Assembly: GCA_009911035.1 (NCBI GenBank)
Contig: QXWO01000014.1
Location: 38,779-102,778 of the forward strand
Direction of reading: 5' to 3'
Length of the DNA: 64,000 nucleotides
Source: Lachnospiraceae bacterium
GTDB lineage: Bacteria; Bacillota; Clostridia; Lachnospirales; Lachnospiraceae
How positions within the stretch are numbered: the stretch's first letter is position 1; each line of letters begins with the position of its first letter. Below are positions 20,482 through 28,401 of the stretch, one piece after another. The position numbers were made by a program, and so were the translations under genes. The notes beneath the pieces are model-generated. The model did no database searches. It was not told the origin of the DNA and saw nothing but the letters and a program-made list of their open reading frames with translations.

Positions 20482-22521
20482 ATGAGACCAGAATGGAAAG
20501 ATTTTGTAGGCGGCAAGTGGGAGAACGAAGTTAACGTACGTGACTTCATCCAGAAAAACTATCATCCTTATGACGGGGATGAATCCTTCTTGGCCGAAGC
20601 TACACAGAACACAAAAGACTTATGGCAGATGGTACTTGATTTGCAGAAGAAAGAGCGTGAGGCAGGCGGTGTTCTCGATATGGATACCAAAGTTGTATCC
20701 ACTATCACCTCACACGGCCCCGGTTACTTAGACAAGTCTAAGGAAACAATCGTTGGCTTCCAGACAGATAAGCCCTTCAAGCGTTCTCTCCAGCCTTACG
20801 GCGGTATTAGAATGGCTGAAAAAGCCTGCGCTGACAACGGTTATGAAGTTGACCCTGAAATCAGCGAATTCTTCTCAACACACAGAAAGACTCATAATGC
20901 CGGATGTTTTGATGCTTACAATGCAGAGATGAGAGCATGCCGTTCCGCACATATTATCACAGGACTTCCTGATGCTTACGGACGCGGACGTATCATCGGC
21001 GATTACAGACGTGTTGCCCTGTACGGTATCGACAGACTGATCGAAGACAAAATGGCACAGAAAGATTCCACAGGACGTGTTATGACTGACGATGTTATCC
21101 GCCTGCGTGAAGAACTTTCCGAGCAGATGGTTGCTCTTAAGATGATGAAGGAAATGGCTGCATCCTACGGCTGCGATATTTCCAAACCTGCTACCAACGT
21201 AAAAGAAGCTATCCAGGCTACTTACTTTGGATATTTGTGTTCAGTTAAGGAGCAGAACGGTGCTGCTATGTCCCTTGGACGTACCTCCACATTCCTTGAC
21301 TGCTTCGCAGAAAGAGACCTTGCAAACGGAACATTTACCGAGCAGGAAATCCAGGAATTCGTTGATCACTTCATTATGAAGCTGCGCTGCGTAAAATTTG
21401 CACGTACTCCTGAATACAACCAGATTTTTGCCGGCGACCCTGTATGGGTAACAGAATCCTTAGGCGGTGTTGGTGTTGACGGACGTCCCCTTGTAACAAA
21501 GATGAGCTTCCGTTATCTGCACACATTGACCAACTTAGGCCCCAGCCCTGAACCCAACTTAACAGTTCTCTGGTCCACAAGACTTCCTGAAAACTGGAAG
21601 AAATACTGTGCTAAGATGTCTATCCAGACTTCTTCCATCCAGTACGAGAACGATGACCTTATGAGAGTAACACATGGTGATGACTACGGTATCGCATGCT
21701 GCGTATCTTCCATGGTAATCGGTAAAGAAATGCAGTTCTTCGGCGCAAGAGCAAACCTTGCAAAATGTCTGCTTTACGCATTAAACGGCGGTGTTGACGA
21801 AGTAAGCAAGAAACAGGTTGGACCTAAGTACCGTCCTGTTGAAGGCGATGTTCTTACCTACGATGATGTATACAGCAAATTTATCGACATGATGGAATGG
21901 CAGGCAGACGTATATGTAAATACCCTGAACATCATCCACTATATGCATGACAAATACTGCTATGAGAGAGCAGAAATGGCCCTTCATGACAGAGATGTTA
22001 AGCGTTACTTCGCAACCGGTGTTGCAGGTCTTTCCATCGTAGCTGACTCCTTATCAGCTATCAAGTACGCTAAGGTTGAAGTTGTAAGAGATGAAGATGG
22101 CATTATTGTAGACTTCAAGACAACAGGTGAATTCCCTAAATACGGTAACGATGATGACCGCGTAGACAGCATTGCACAGGATGTTGTACACAAATTCATG
22201 ACCGCTATCAGAAGACATCACACATACAGGAACGGCGTTCCTACAACATCCATACTTACCATTACATCCAATGTAACTTATGGTAAAGCAACAGGTAACA
22301 CACCTGATGGACGTAAGAAAGGCCAGCCTTTCGCTCCCGGTGCTAACCCGATGCATGGACGTGACACCCACGGTGCAGTAGCTTCCTTATCTTCTGTATC
22401 CAAGCTTCCTTTCAATGATGCACAGGATGGTATCTCCAATACCTTCACCATCATCCCCGGAGCTCTTGGTAAAGAAGACCAGGTATTTGCTGGCGATATT
22501 GAAGTTGACTTAAATAAATAA
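20482..22521 (+). CDS. pflB: Pyruvate formate-lyase catalytic chain lacking the glycyl-radical domain
   Basis: A 679-aa chain closely resembling the first ~90% of anaerobic pyruvate formate-lyase, which converts pyruvate plus CoA to acetyl-CoA plus formate. Active-site Cys406-Cys407 (GIACCVSS) correspond to E. coli Cys418-Cys419, and the substrate-pocket segments are intact. The chain stops shortly after [10 protein letters not shown], where the normal protein would continue for about 80 residues into the RVSGY glycine loop. That part is encoded separately at 22791-23033. The ending is a normal TAA followed by a new ribosome site, not a frameshift. Codons are strongly biased, which suggests high expression. 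Gene symbol is by homology. Confidence 0.93.
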   Translation: MRPEWKDFVGGKWENEVNVRDFIQKNYHPYDGDESFLAEATQNTKDLWQMVLDLQKKEREAGGVLDMDTKVVSTITSHGPGYLDKSKETIVGFQTDKPFKRSLQPYGGIRMAEKACADNGYEVDPEISEFFSTHRKTHNAGCFDAYNAEMRACRSAHIITGLPDAYGRGRIIGDYRRVALYGIDRLIEDKMAQKDSTGRVMTDDVIRLREELSEQMVALKMMKEMAASYGCDISKPATNVKEAIQATYFGYLCSVKEQNGAAMSLGRTSTFLDCFAERDLANGTFTEQEIQEFVDHFIMKLRCVKFARTPEYNQIFAGDPVWVTESLGGVGVDGRPLVTKMSFRYLHTLTNLGPSPEPNLTVLWSTRLPENWKKYCAKMSIQTSSIQYENDDLMRVTHGDDYGIACCVSSMVIGKEMQFFGARANLAKCLLYALNGGVDEVSKKQVGPKYRPVEGDVLTYDDVYSKFIDMMEWQADVYVNTLNIIHYMHDKYCYERAEMALHDRDVKRYFATGVAGLSIVADSLSAIKYAKVEVVRDEDGIIVDFKTTGEFPKYGNDDDRVDSIAQDVVHKFMTAIRRHHTYRNGVPTTSILTITSNVTYGKATGNTPDGRKKGQPFAPGANPMHGRDTHGAVASLSSVSKLPFNDAQDGISNTFTIIPGALGKEDQVFAGDIEVDLNK

Positions 22522-22563
22522 GCGCAATATTAACTATATTCCATTTTCGGGAGGTACAATGCA

Positions 22564-22767
22564 ATGGACGACAAAAAAATGATTGATGATCTTGTAAAGA
22601 TGCTGGATTCCGGCATGGCAATGGGTGTTGGACACGTAAATGTGGATTACGACGAAACGGAAGAGAAATCAAAAAATGTTCAGACCATGGGATGTACAGA
22701 CTGTTCCAGAACTCCTCTGGCATGCAGTGTACCTACCTTAGAAGATGGATTGGACGATTTTCATTAA
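22564..22767 (+). CDS. Small Cys-containing protein in the split pfl cluster
   Basis: A 67-aa protein, well placed with GGGAGG 9 nt upstream of its ATG and 42 nt after the pfl stop. Residues 7-30 ([20 protein letters not shown]) align by eye with the start of the separate glycyl-radical protein ([20 protein letters not shown]). The glycine loop is replaced by a short tail with Cys44, Cys47 and Cys54 ([12 protein letters not shown]). This suggests a diverged duplicate of the domain's entry segment with a possible metal or redox site. It could regulate, chaperone or protect the split enzyme; that is inference. I recognise no named family. Confidence 0.8.
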   Translation: MDDKKMIDDLVKMLDSGMAMGVGHVNVDYDETEEKSKNVQTMGCTDCSRTPLACSVPTLEDGLDDFH

Positions 22768-22790
22768 TTAAACAAGGAGGAATGATTACC

Positions 22791-23033
22791 ATGGCATCAA
22801 ATTCAGCACAGGTAGATAACTTAGTATCATTATTAGATGGCTATGCAACAAAAGGCGGACATCATCTTAACGTAAATGTATTAAACAGAGATACATTATT
22901 AGATGCTCAGAAGCATCCCGAGAACTATCCCCAGCTTACAATCCGTGTTTCCGGATATGCTGTTAACTTCATTAAGTTAACACCCGAGCAGCAGGCTGAC
23001 GTTATTTCCCGTACATTCCATGAGTCTGTATAA
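22791..23033 (+). CDS. grcA: Stand-alone glycyl-radical domain of pyruvate formate-lyase (GrcA-like)
   Basis: An 80-aa protein equal to the C-terminal domain missing from the main chain. The segment [18 protein letters not shown] is followed by [15 protein letters not shown], where Gly55 is the expected radical site, then the C-terminal SRTFHESV. E. coli GrcA (YfiD) is a homologue that can replace a damaged domain in trans. Here the catalytic chain has no domain of its own, so this protein should be obligatory for activity. The ATG at 22791 follows AAGGAGG; an ATG at 22782 is too close to that site. It is third in the cluster and followed by a terminator. Confidence 0.92.
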   Translation: MASNSAQVDNLVSLLDGYATKGGHHLNVNVLNRDTLLDAQKHPENYPQLTIRVSGYAVNFIKLTPEQQADVISRTFHESV

Positions 23034-23096
23034 GATTTATGGAATTGTCAGACACTGTTCTTCCTTAAACAGGACAGTTTTTGATTAAAAGTACAC

Positions 23097-23130
23097 AAAA
23101 CCTCCGGTGGTTTCCCATCGGAGGTTTTTT
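23097..23130. terminator. Terminator of the pfl cluster
   Basis: The stem AAAACCTCCG..TGG pairs with CCATCGGAGGTTTT around a TTTC loop, with a T-run on both strands. It probably also terminates the convergent XRE gene. Confidence 0.85.
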
Positions 23131-23131
23131 A

Positions 23132-23169
23132 TTACAATAAGCTGTCTCGCAAAGCGTGCAGCGTTTGTT
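23132..23169 (-). repeat. Dispersed palindromic repeat, copy B
   Basis: This unit is in reverse orientation relative to copies at 24.2 kb. Read on the minus strand it is ACAAACGCTGCACGCTTTGC, then GAGACAGCTTATTGTAA. It lies directly after the pfl terminator. Confidence 0.75.
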
Positions 23170-23217
23170 ATAATATTTATTACAGGGCATGTCTTACATC
23201 CGTTATTGATTCTCCTG

Positions 23218-23436
23218 CTATACCTGCTTTTCATCTCTTTGAAATTCCAGTATATCTCCAGGCTGGCAGTCCAGAACATCACAGATTGCATTTAAGGTGG
23301 AAAACCGGATTGCACTGACCTTTCCTGTCTTAATATTCGAAAGATTTACATTTGCAATGCCAACCTTTTGGGCAAGTTCATTTAAAGAAATTTTCCTGTC
23401 CGCCATCATACGGTCAAGCCTTAAAATAATTGCCAA
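23218..23436 (-). CDS. Small XRE-family regulator (YozG-like)
   Basis: A 72-aa helix-turn-helix protein: the Cro/CI-type fold is clear in KISLNELAQKVGIANVNLSN followed by IKTGKVSAIRFSTLNAI and the typical CDVLDCQPGDILEF ending. I chose the TTG at 23436, giving the family-typical N terminus MAIILRLDRMMADRK, with AAGGTGG upstream. A longer frame reading from 23586 would run backwards into the DUF2975 gene. YozG-type regulators are commonly paired with DUF2975 membrane proteins, as here. DNA target unknown. Confidence 0.85.
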   Translation of the reverse strand: MAIILRLDRMMADRKISLNELAQKVGIANVNLSNIKTGKVSAIRFSTLNAICDVLDCQPGDILEFQRDEKQV

Positions 23437-23452
23437 TTTATCCACCTTCTTT

Positions 23453-24001
23453 CTATAGTGTCTCGTCCGACAGTTTTTGGAGTTCACATCCATATTCAAA
23501 AATATTAAGCACGCACCATGCTGCAAAGCCGATAACAAGACCAATGCCAATACCAGAAGCCAGGGCTGCCAGTGTGATAAGCACAAAGGCTATCTTAAGA
23601 TTCTTAAGTATCCCGGCCTGGAAAGGTGAATAGCTTTCCATAAAGCCTCTGAATACCCTGCTTACAAAGTGCAGTACAATTGTCACAAAAATCAAGGTAA
23701 CGCCTGTGGTGATCAGGTAAAGCCCTATGGTTTCTGCTATATTTCCATCTTCTATCAGATGCTCCACAATACCATTGTAATCAATCAGCATCGATTCCAA
23801 GTCCTCCGGAGTGAAAAAACCGTTCTCCATGGCAATTATAAACCCATGATTGATCACTCCCCGGAGCCCAATCATAATGCATCCTGCTACAATTATCATC
23901 CCCCCACACACAGCACTAATGGTCTTGACAATATTGGTTACATTCAGCGCAACCCTGCTGCTTTTTTTAATTTCCTCAATTTTTACACTATTTCCGTTCA
24001 T
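23453..24001 (-). CDS. DUF2975-like membrane protein
   Basis: A 182-aa protein with about four membrane helices (about 25-48, 90-112, 133-155 and 155-168) and a short soluble loop (about 50-88). The size, topology and pairing with a downstream YozG-like XRE gene 16 nt away match the DUF2975/YozG two-gene systems common in Firmicutes. These are presumed membrane signal-regulator pairs, though the signal is unknown. The pair interrupts the pfl-pflA order and is flanked by inverted copies of a dispersed repeat. Confidence 0.75.
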   Translation of the reverse strand: MNGNSVKIEEIKKSSRVALNVTNIVKTISAVCGGMIIVAGCIMIGLRGVINHGFIIAMENGFFTPEDLESMLIDYNGIVEHLIEDGNIAETIGLYLITTGVTLIFVTIVLHFVSRVFRGFMESYSPFQAGILKNLKIAFVLITLAALASGIGIGLVIGFAAWCVLNIFEYGCELQKLSDETL

Positions 24002-24419
24002 TTTGCCCTCCTGGATCTTCAGTCCCTATATACTTTTCTTTCTTCTTATGGTCATTTTATATCCACCAATTATGATTGTCAATATATTTTTAATGTTTAT
24101 CATTAATTTTTTTATAAATTTTATTAAATACGAGCGTTGTATGGAATCCCTGGCCATAAGGGCTTAAAATAGGAAACCGGAAAAAACATGAGAACATTTA
24201 AATAGATTTTTTGTGGGCAATCTGCTATACTATAAGAACAAACGCTGCATGCTCCGCAGACAGCTTATTGTCACAAACGCTGCATGCTCCGCAGACAGCT
24301 TATTGTCACAAGTGCTGACATGCTCGCTCCGTAGGCAGTCTATTATAGCAGCGGATGTAAAGCTGTGTCAGACATTTTCATGTTAATGACAAGCGCAAAA
24401 TAGGAAGGGAGACTTTATT
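24002..24419. other. pflA upstream region with tandem repeats
   Basis: This 418-nt region is AT-rich on the left. A candidate -10 box (TATACT at 24226-24231, with a weak TAGATT 17 nt upstream) directly precedes three tandem repeat units, which would therefore lie in the pflA transcript leader. No gene was recognised. Confidence 0.5.
24238..24349 (+). repeat. Dispersed palindromic repeat, tandem copies C1-C3
   Basis: Two identical 35-nt units (24238-24272 and 24273-24307; ACAAACGCTGCATGCTCCGC, then AGACAGCTTATTGTC) are followed by a diverged third at 24308-24349. Each unit has complementary ends. Confidence 0.85.
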
Positions 24420-25178
24420 ATGCAAGGCAGAATTCACTCATTAGAAAGCTTCGGTACGGTAGACGGTCCCGGCACCCGGTTCGTTGTGTTTGTACAGGGA
24501 TGTCCCATGCGCTGTGCATACTGCCATAATCCTGATACCTGGGCTATGACCGGTGGCACCATGATGGAGCCGGAAGAAATTTTTGAACAATATAAAAGAA
24601 ATGAAGATTTTTATAAAAAGGGGGGCATAACCGTCACAGGCGGCGAACCTTTAATGCAGGTAGATTTCCTGATCGACCTGTTTACCATCGCTCGTAAAAA
24701 TAATGTCCATACCTGCATTGATTCCTCCGGCATTGCATTTAAGCCGGACAATGCTGAATTCATTAAGAAGCTTGACAGGCTGATGGAGCTTACCAGCCTG
24801 GTAATGCTGGATATCAAACATATCGACCCGGAAAAGCACAAAGAGCTTACGGCACAGCCCAATGACGGTATCCTGGCCTTTGCCGCATACCTTGACCAAA
24901 AGCATGTGGACATGTGGATACGCCATGTTGTGGTTCCCGGCATTACCGATGATGATAAGTATCTTTTTGAGCTGGGATACTTTATCGGGCAGTTCCACAA
25001 CCTAAAGGCTCTCGATGTACTTCCCTACCATACCATGGGCGAATCCAAATATGAGAAGCTGGGTATCCCCTACAAACTGGAGGGTGTTCCTGCCATGGAC
25101 AAGAATAAGATTGTCGAAAAGAAAGCTGTCATTCTGGACGGTATCCGCAAGCGCAGAGAAGAAAATTCCCTCCAATAA
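24420..25178 (+). CDS. pflA: Pyruvate formate-lyase activating enzyme
   Basis: A 252-aa radical SAM enzyme that installs the glycyl radical on pyruvate formate-lyase. The cluster motif CPMRCAYC (Cys28, Cys32, Cys35) and the SAM-binding GGEP segment (VTGGEPLMQ) are intact, and the length is typical. Its substrate in this organism should be the separate 80-aa glycyl-radical protein, alone or docked on the catalytic chain. It lies 1.4 kb from that gene, separated by the XRE/DUF2975 pair on the opposite strand, and its leader contains three tandem repeats. Confidence 0.95.
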   Translation: MQGRIHSLESFGTVDGPGTRFVVFVQGCPMRCAYCHNPDTWAMTGGTMMEPEEIFEQYKRNEDFYKKGGITVTGGEPLMQVDFLIDLFTIARKNNVHTCIDSSGIAFKPDNAEFIKKLDRLMELTSLVMLDIKHIDPEKHKELTAQPNDGILAFAAYLDQKHVDMWIRHVVVPGITDDDKYLFELGYFIGQFHNLKALDVLPYHTMGESKYEKLGIPYKLEGVPAMDKNKIVEKKAVILDGIRKRREENSLQ

Positions 25179-25308
25179 GATTCAATAAAATTCATAGTAA
25201 TTTAAGGATATTTTGCTTGTATTCCCTATGATTTTATATTAGAATGTACTAAGAGATTGATAATAAAATATCAATAAAACTATGGACATATTTAAGGAGG
25301 ATTTAATC

Positions 25309-25479
25309 ATGGCATTTGTAATTGGTGACGCTTGTGTTTCTTGCGGTGCGTGTGCAGGTCAGTGTCCTGTTGGCGCTATCAGCGAAGGCGATGGAAAGTT
25401 CGAAATCGACCCTAATACATGTATTAGCTGCGGTTCCTGTGCTGGCGGATGTCCTGTTGGCGCTATTTCCGAAGAATAG
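25309..25479 (+). CDS. Clostridial-type 2[4Fe-4S] ferredoxin
   Basis: A 56-aa ferredoxin with two internal repeats, each carrying the CxxCxxCxxxCP pattern (CVSCGACAGQCPVG and CISCGSCAGGCPVG). It is a low-potential electron carrier. The location 130 nt after pflA makes it a candidate electron donor for PflA, although it may serve general metabolism. The ATG at 25309 follows AGGAGG; an upstream in-frame ATG at 25282 lies before that site. A possible promoter (TTGCTT and TATATT, 25213-25240) suggests separate transcription. Confidence 0.93.
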   Translation: MAFVIGDACVSCGACAGQCPVGAISEGDGKFEIDPNTCISCGSCAGGCPVGAISEE

Positions 25480-25486
25480 GATTGGT

Positions 25487-25520
25487 AAAGGCGTTCAATC
25501 ATACGATTGAACGCTTTTTT
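25487..25520. terminator. Bidirectional terminator between ferredoxin and MerR-like gene
   Basis: A 10-bp stem (GCGTTCAATC with GATTGAACGC) has loop ATAC, then TTTTTT on the plus strand. The right arm encodes the last codons of the convergent MerR-like gene, and that gene's stop lies at the loop. Confidence 0.9.
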
Positions 25521-26296
25521 CTTAGAAAACCAAACCCTTTGTTCTGGACGTTCTTCGTCTCTTTTTCTGTCTTTCCCTCTGTCTCCACCGCTTTCTGTGC
25601 GCTTTCGTTACCATTTTTCCTCTTTGCTTTCCTTCCCCGCCTTCCACGCTGGTTAAGGGAGCGGAGCAGCTCGTCAATTTCATGGTAGTGCTGTTCCTGC
25701 ATCCGTATTCTCTCCTCGTCACGCATGTCCGCCTTTTCATCCTGGATTCTGAACTGGTAATCCAGCTCCTTCAAAAGGCTTTCCTTTATTTCCTGACATA
25801 ATTCCTGATTATTGCTGTGCACGGCTTCTTTGATCATATCCTTTAATAACTGCTGGAGCCTTAAACTTTTCTGCTCCCTGCTCTCCTCCTGAACTGTTAT
25901 ATTTTTGCCTTCCACGGGGAGAATCTCCCCCTTCTTTACCATTAAAACATGACGTTTGTTCATTTCACTTTCATTTGCGTTCATCTGCAATTCTGACATG
26001 GTATGTACCTCCTGCATATACTCGTCTCCATTTTTTTCAAACAAAATCATCGGTGTCTTTAAATCCCCTTTTTTTAACATCTGACGTATTGCTTTAAGCT
26101 GAAGGCCCTGCTCTTTCAGCTCTTTTACTCTTCTGAATCTGCTGATATCCTCTTCTGTGTAACACCGGTGCCCCATTTCGTTTCTTTTGGCCGGAATCTC
26201 CAGTTCTTCTTCCCAGTACCGGAGCACATGGGCTTCGACCTCGACCTTCTTTGCGGCATCGGAAATCATATAAATCTTTTCTGCCTGTTTCATCAT
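25499..26296 (-). CDS. MerR-like DNA-binding protein with coiled-coil tail
   Basis: A 265-aa protein. The N-terminal MerR-type winged helix (about 8-75) reads ISDAAKKVEVEAHVLRYWEE, then GHRCYTEEDISRFRRV. The middle and C-terminal parts are charged and coiled-coil-like, with basic tracts (RRGRKAKRKNG) near the end. The layout resembles RacA-type chromosome-anchoring or other architectural MerR proteins more than small-molecule sensors, since no ligand-binding domain is recognisable. Its final codons fall inside the shared terminator stem. Upstream lies the dnaB terminator. Confidence 0.8.
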   Translation of the reverse strand: MMKQAEKIYMISDAAKKVEVEAHVLRYWEEELEIPAKRNEMGHRCYTEEDISRFRRVKELKEQGLQLKAIRQMLKKGDLKTPMILFEKNGDEYMQEVHTMSELQMNANESEMNKRHVLMVKKGEILPVEGKNITVQEESREQKSLRLQQLLKDMIKEAVHSNNQELCQEIKESLLKELDYQFRIQDEKADMRDEERIRMQEQHYHEIDELLRSLNQRGRRGRKAKRKNGNESAQKAVETEGKTEKETKNVQNKGFGFLRKKRSIV

Positions 26297-26324
26297 AAAT
26301 CTCCTTTCTTCGACAATCTATAAA

Positions 26325-26360
26325 AAAAGAGGACCTGCTTCGTTAAGCTTGTCCTCTTTT
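26325..26360 (-). terminator. Terminator of the gdpP-rplI-dnaB operon
   Basis: A perfect 10-bp stem (AAAAGAGGAC with GTCCTCTTTT) has a 16-nt loop. On the minus strand it is followed by TTTT. It begins 18 nt after the dnaB stop. Confidence 0.8.
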
Positions 26361-26378
26361 GTATTTGATATGTAATTT

Positions 26379-27719
26379 CTACTTTTGCAGATTCGCAAAT
26401 TTGGTATAATCCGGCAGCCAGACCAGCTCTATGGTTCCAATCGGACCGTTTCTCTGCTTGGCAATGATTATCTCCGCAATGCCCTTCTTTTCCGTGTCTT
26501 TATTATAATAGTCGTCCCTGTAAATGAACATTACCACGTCCGCATCCTGCTCAATTGCGCCGGATTCACGTAAATCCGAGAGCATGGGCCTGTGATCGGG
26601 ACGCTGCTCCACTGCACGGCTTAACTGCGACAACGCAACCACTGGCACATTCAGCTCTCTTGCAAGAGCCTTTAAGGAACGAGATATATCCGATATTTCC
26701 TGCTGACGGGAATCCGATCCCCGTCCGCTGCCGCTCATCAACTGCAAATAGTCAATGATAATAATTTTCAGGTCATGTTCAAGCTTGTACTTCCTACATT
26801 TAGACCGGAGTTCTGAAATACTGATGCCCGGCGTATCATCAATAATCAGATTAGATTTGCCGATGACGCCTGCACTTTCAATCAGTTTCTCCCACTCCGC
26901 GTCGGACAAATTGCCTGTACGCAGGTGCTGGGAATCCACTCTGGACTCCAGCGAAAATAAACGGTTCACAAGCTGTTCCTTGCTCATTTCCAGACTGAAT
27001 ATGGCCGCCGTATAATTCAGCTTAAAAGCCACATGCTGGGCAATATTGAGCACAAATGCCGTCTTACCCATGGAAGGTCTTGCTGCCACCAGAATAAGGT
27101 CTGAAGGCTGCATTCCGGCTGTCCTGTAGTCTAAGTCTATAAAACCTGTGGCAATGCCTGTCACGTTCCCATTACTCTTTGACGCCTTCTCGATCTTATC
27201 CATGGCATTCATGACTACCTGTCTGATAGGGACAAACTCTCCGGTATTTCTCTTTTGTACCAGTTCAAATATACGCTTCTCAGTATCCTCAAGAATGGTT
27301 TCCAGATTTTCCTTCCCTGCATAGCAGGTATTGGCAATTTCTTCGTTCAGACGTATCAGTTTACGGAGGGTGGATTTCTCCGCCACAATATTTGCATAAA
27401 ATTTGATGTTGGCGGAAGTGGGAACCGCTGTGACCAGATCCCGCACAAACTCAAGACTGCTGACCTCCGGCGGGACATCCTTCTCCTTGAGCCTGTCCTG
27501 CAGCGTAACCAGATCTACCGGCTTCCCCTCGTCATTCAACTCCACCATGGTATCAAACACTACACCGTACTGCCTGCCGTAAAAGTCATCACCGCTTATG
27601 ATCTCTGATGCAACGGTTATCGCTTCCCTGTCCATGATCATGGAGCCAATCACCGACTGTTCCGCCTCTATGCTGTTGGGCAATACCCGTTTTAAAAGCG
27701 CTTCCTCCGCTATTTCCAT
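26379..27719 (-). CDS. dnaB: Replicative DNA helicase DnaB (DnaC in Bacillus)
   Basis: A 446-aa hexameric replicative helicase. The N-terminal DnaB domain begins PNSIEAEQSVIGSMIMDREA. The RecA-like domain has Walker A ARPSMGKTA near residue 207, IIDYLQLMSG (Walker B) and SQLSRAVEQRPDHRP. No intein or insertion was seen. It starts 4 nt after rplI, so the two genes are co-transcribed, the usual Firmicutes order with gdpP. Confidence 0.96.
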   Translation of the reverse strand: MEIAEEALLKRVLPNSIEAEQSVIGSMIMDREAITVASEIISGDDFYGRQYGVVFDTMVELNDEGKPVDLVTLQDRLKEKDVPPEVSSLEFVRDLVTAVPTSANIKFYANIVAEKSTLRKLIRLNEEIANTCYAGKENLETILEDTEKRIFELVQKRNTGEFVPIRQVVMNAMDKIEKASKSNGNVTGIATGFIDLDYRTAGMQPSDLILVAARPSMGKTAFVLNIAQHVAFKLNYTAAIFSLEMSKEQLVNRLFSLESRVDSQHLRTGNLSDAEWEKLIESAGVIGKSNLIIDDTPGISISELRSKCRKYKLEHDLKIIIIDYLQLMSGSGRGSDSRQQEISDISRSLKALARELNVPVVALSQLSRAVEQRPDHRPMLSDLRESGAIEQDADVVMFIYRDDYYNKDTEKKGIAEIIIAKQRNGPIGTIELVWLPDYTKFANLQK

Positions 27720-27723
27720 TTAT

Positions 27724-28176
27724 CTAGCCTTTCATTTCTGTCACTTTAACTTTCAGTTTGCCTGTTACCTTCGGATGAAGCTTCACGCCGACCTCAAATA
27801 CGCCAAAACTCTTAATGGGGTCAGGAAGTATAATTTTTTTCTTGTCGATTTCTTTCCCGCACTGCTGCTTATAGCCCTGCGCAATCTCTTTCGAGGATAC
27901 GGAGCCGAAAGTCCTGCCCCCCTCACCGGCCTTGATAGACAATACCACTTCATCCTCTTCCATCTCCTTTGCAAAAGCCTGTGCCGCTTCAAGCTGCTCC
28001 CTGGCAACCTTTTCCGCATTTGCCTTCTGGAGCTTCAAGTCATTCATATTTTTGTTGTTGGCTTCCATCCCAAGCTTCCGGGGAAGTACATAGTTTCTTG
28101 CATATCCGTCATTTACTTCTACAACATCACCCTTTTTTCCAAGGCTCTTTACATCTTCCAATAAAATTACTTTCAT
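27724..28176 (-). CDS. rplI: 50S ribosomal protein L9
   Basis: A 150-aa L9 with the N-terminal rRNA-binding domain MKVILLEDVKSLGKKGDVVE and GYARNYVLPRKLG, a long connecting helix (about 45-75), and the C-terminal domain containing FGSVSSKEIA. I chose the ATG at 28176 because the family begins at MKVILLEDV; the frame extends 11 codons further without homology. It sits between gdpP and dnaB. Confidence 0.96.
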   Translation of the reverse strand: MKVILLEDVKSLGKKGDVVEVNDGYARNYVLPRKLGMEANNKNMNDLKLQKANAEKVAREQLEAAQAFAKEMEEDEVVLSIKAGEGGRTFGSVSSKEIAQGYKQQCGKEIDKKKIILPDPIKSFGVFEVGVKLHPKVTGKLKVKVTEMKG

Positions 28177-28278
28177 CTCTATCTCACGTTCCTTTCCGGT
28201 TTTACACATCTTTTATTTTAATATAACAATACTGCATCCATCTCCTGCAGGCACCTTGGCTATGCCGTGCCCTTCCTT

Positions 28279-28401
28279 TTACAGACATTCTTTCCCAAAC
28301 ACAGCCACCGCTTCCTTTACGCCTGGCAGTTCCGGTTTAAAATAGTCATGCAGGATACCCCCTCCCCCTGTCTCATCCTCTGTTTTTATATCAATCGGCA
28401 A
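28279..28401 (-). CDS. Possible 40-aa ORF overlapping the end of gdpP
   Basis: A TTG-initiated frame overlaps the gdpP 3' end by 11 nt and encodes a protein-like tail, including GILHDYFKPELPGVKEAVAV. An AAGG lies 8 nt before the TTG. The amino acid composition is plausible, but there is no family match and no ATG. It could equally be the spurious reading of a leader region for rplI. Confidence 0.28.
   Translation of the reverse strand: MPIDIKTEDETGGGGILHDYFKPELPGVKEAVAVFGKECL

Noticed and set aside
23218-23586. 122-aa version of the XRE regulator
   Set aside because: The first 50 residues overlap the DUF2975 gene in another frame and have no homology; TTG 23436 gives the standard YozG-like start.
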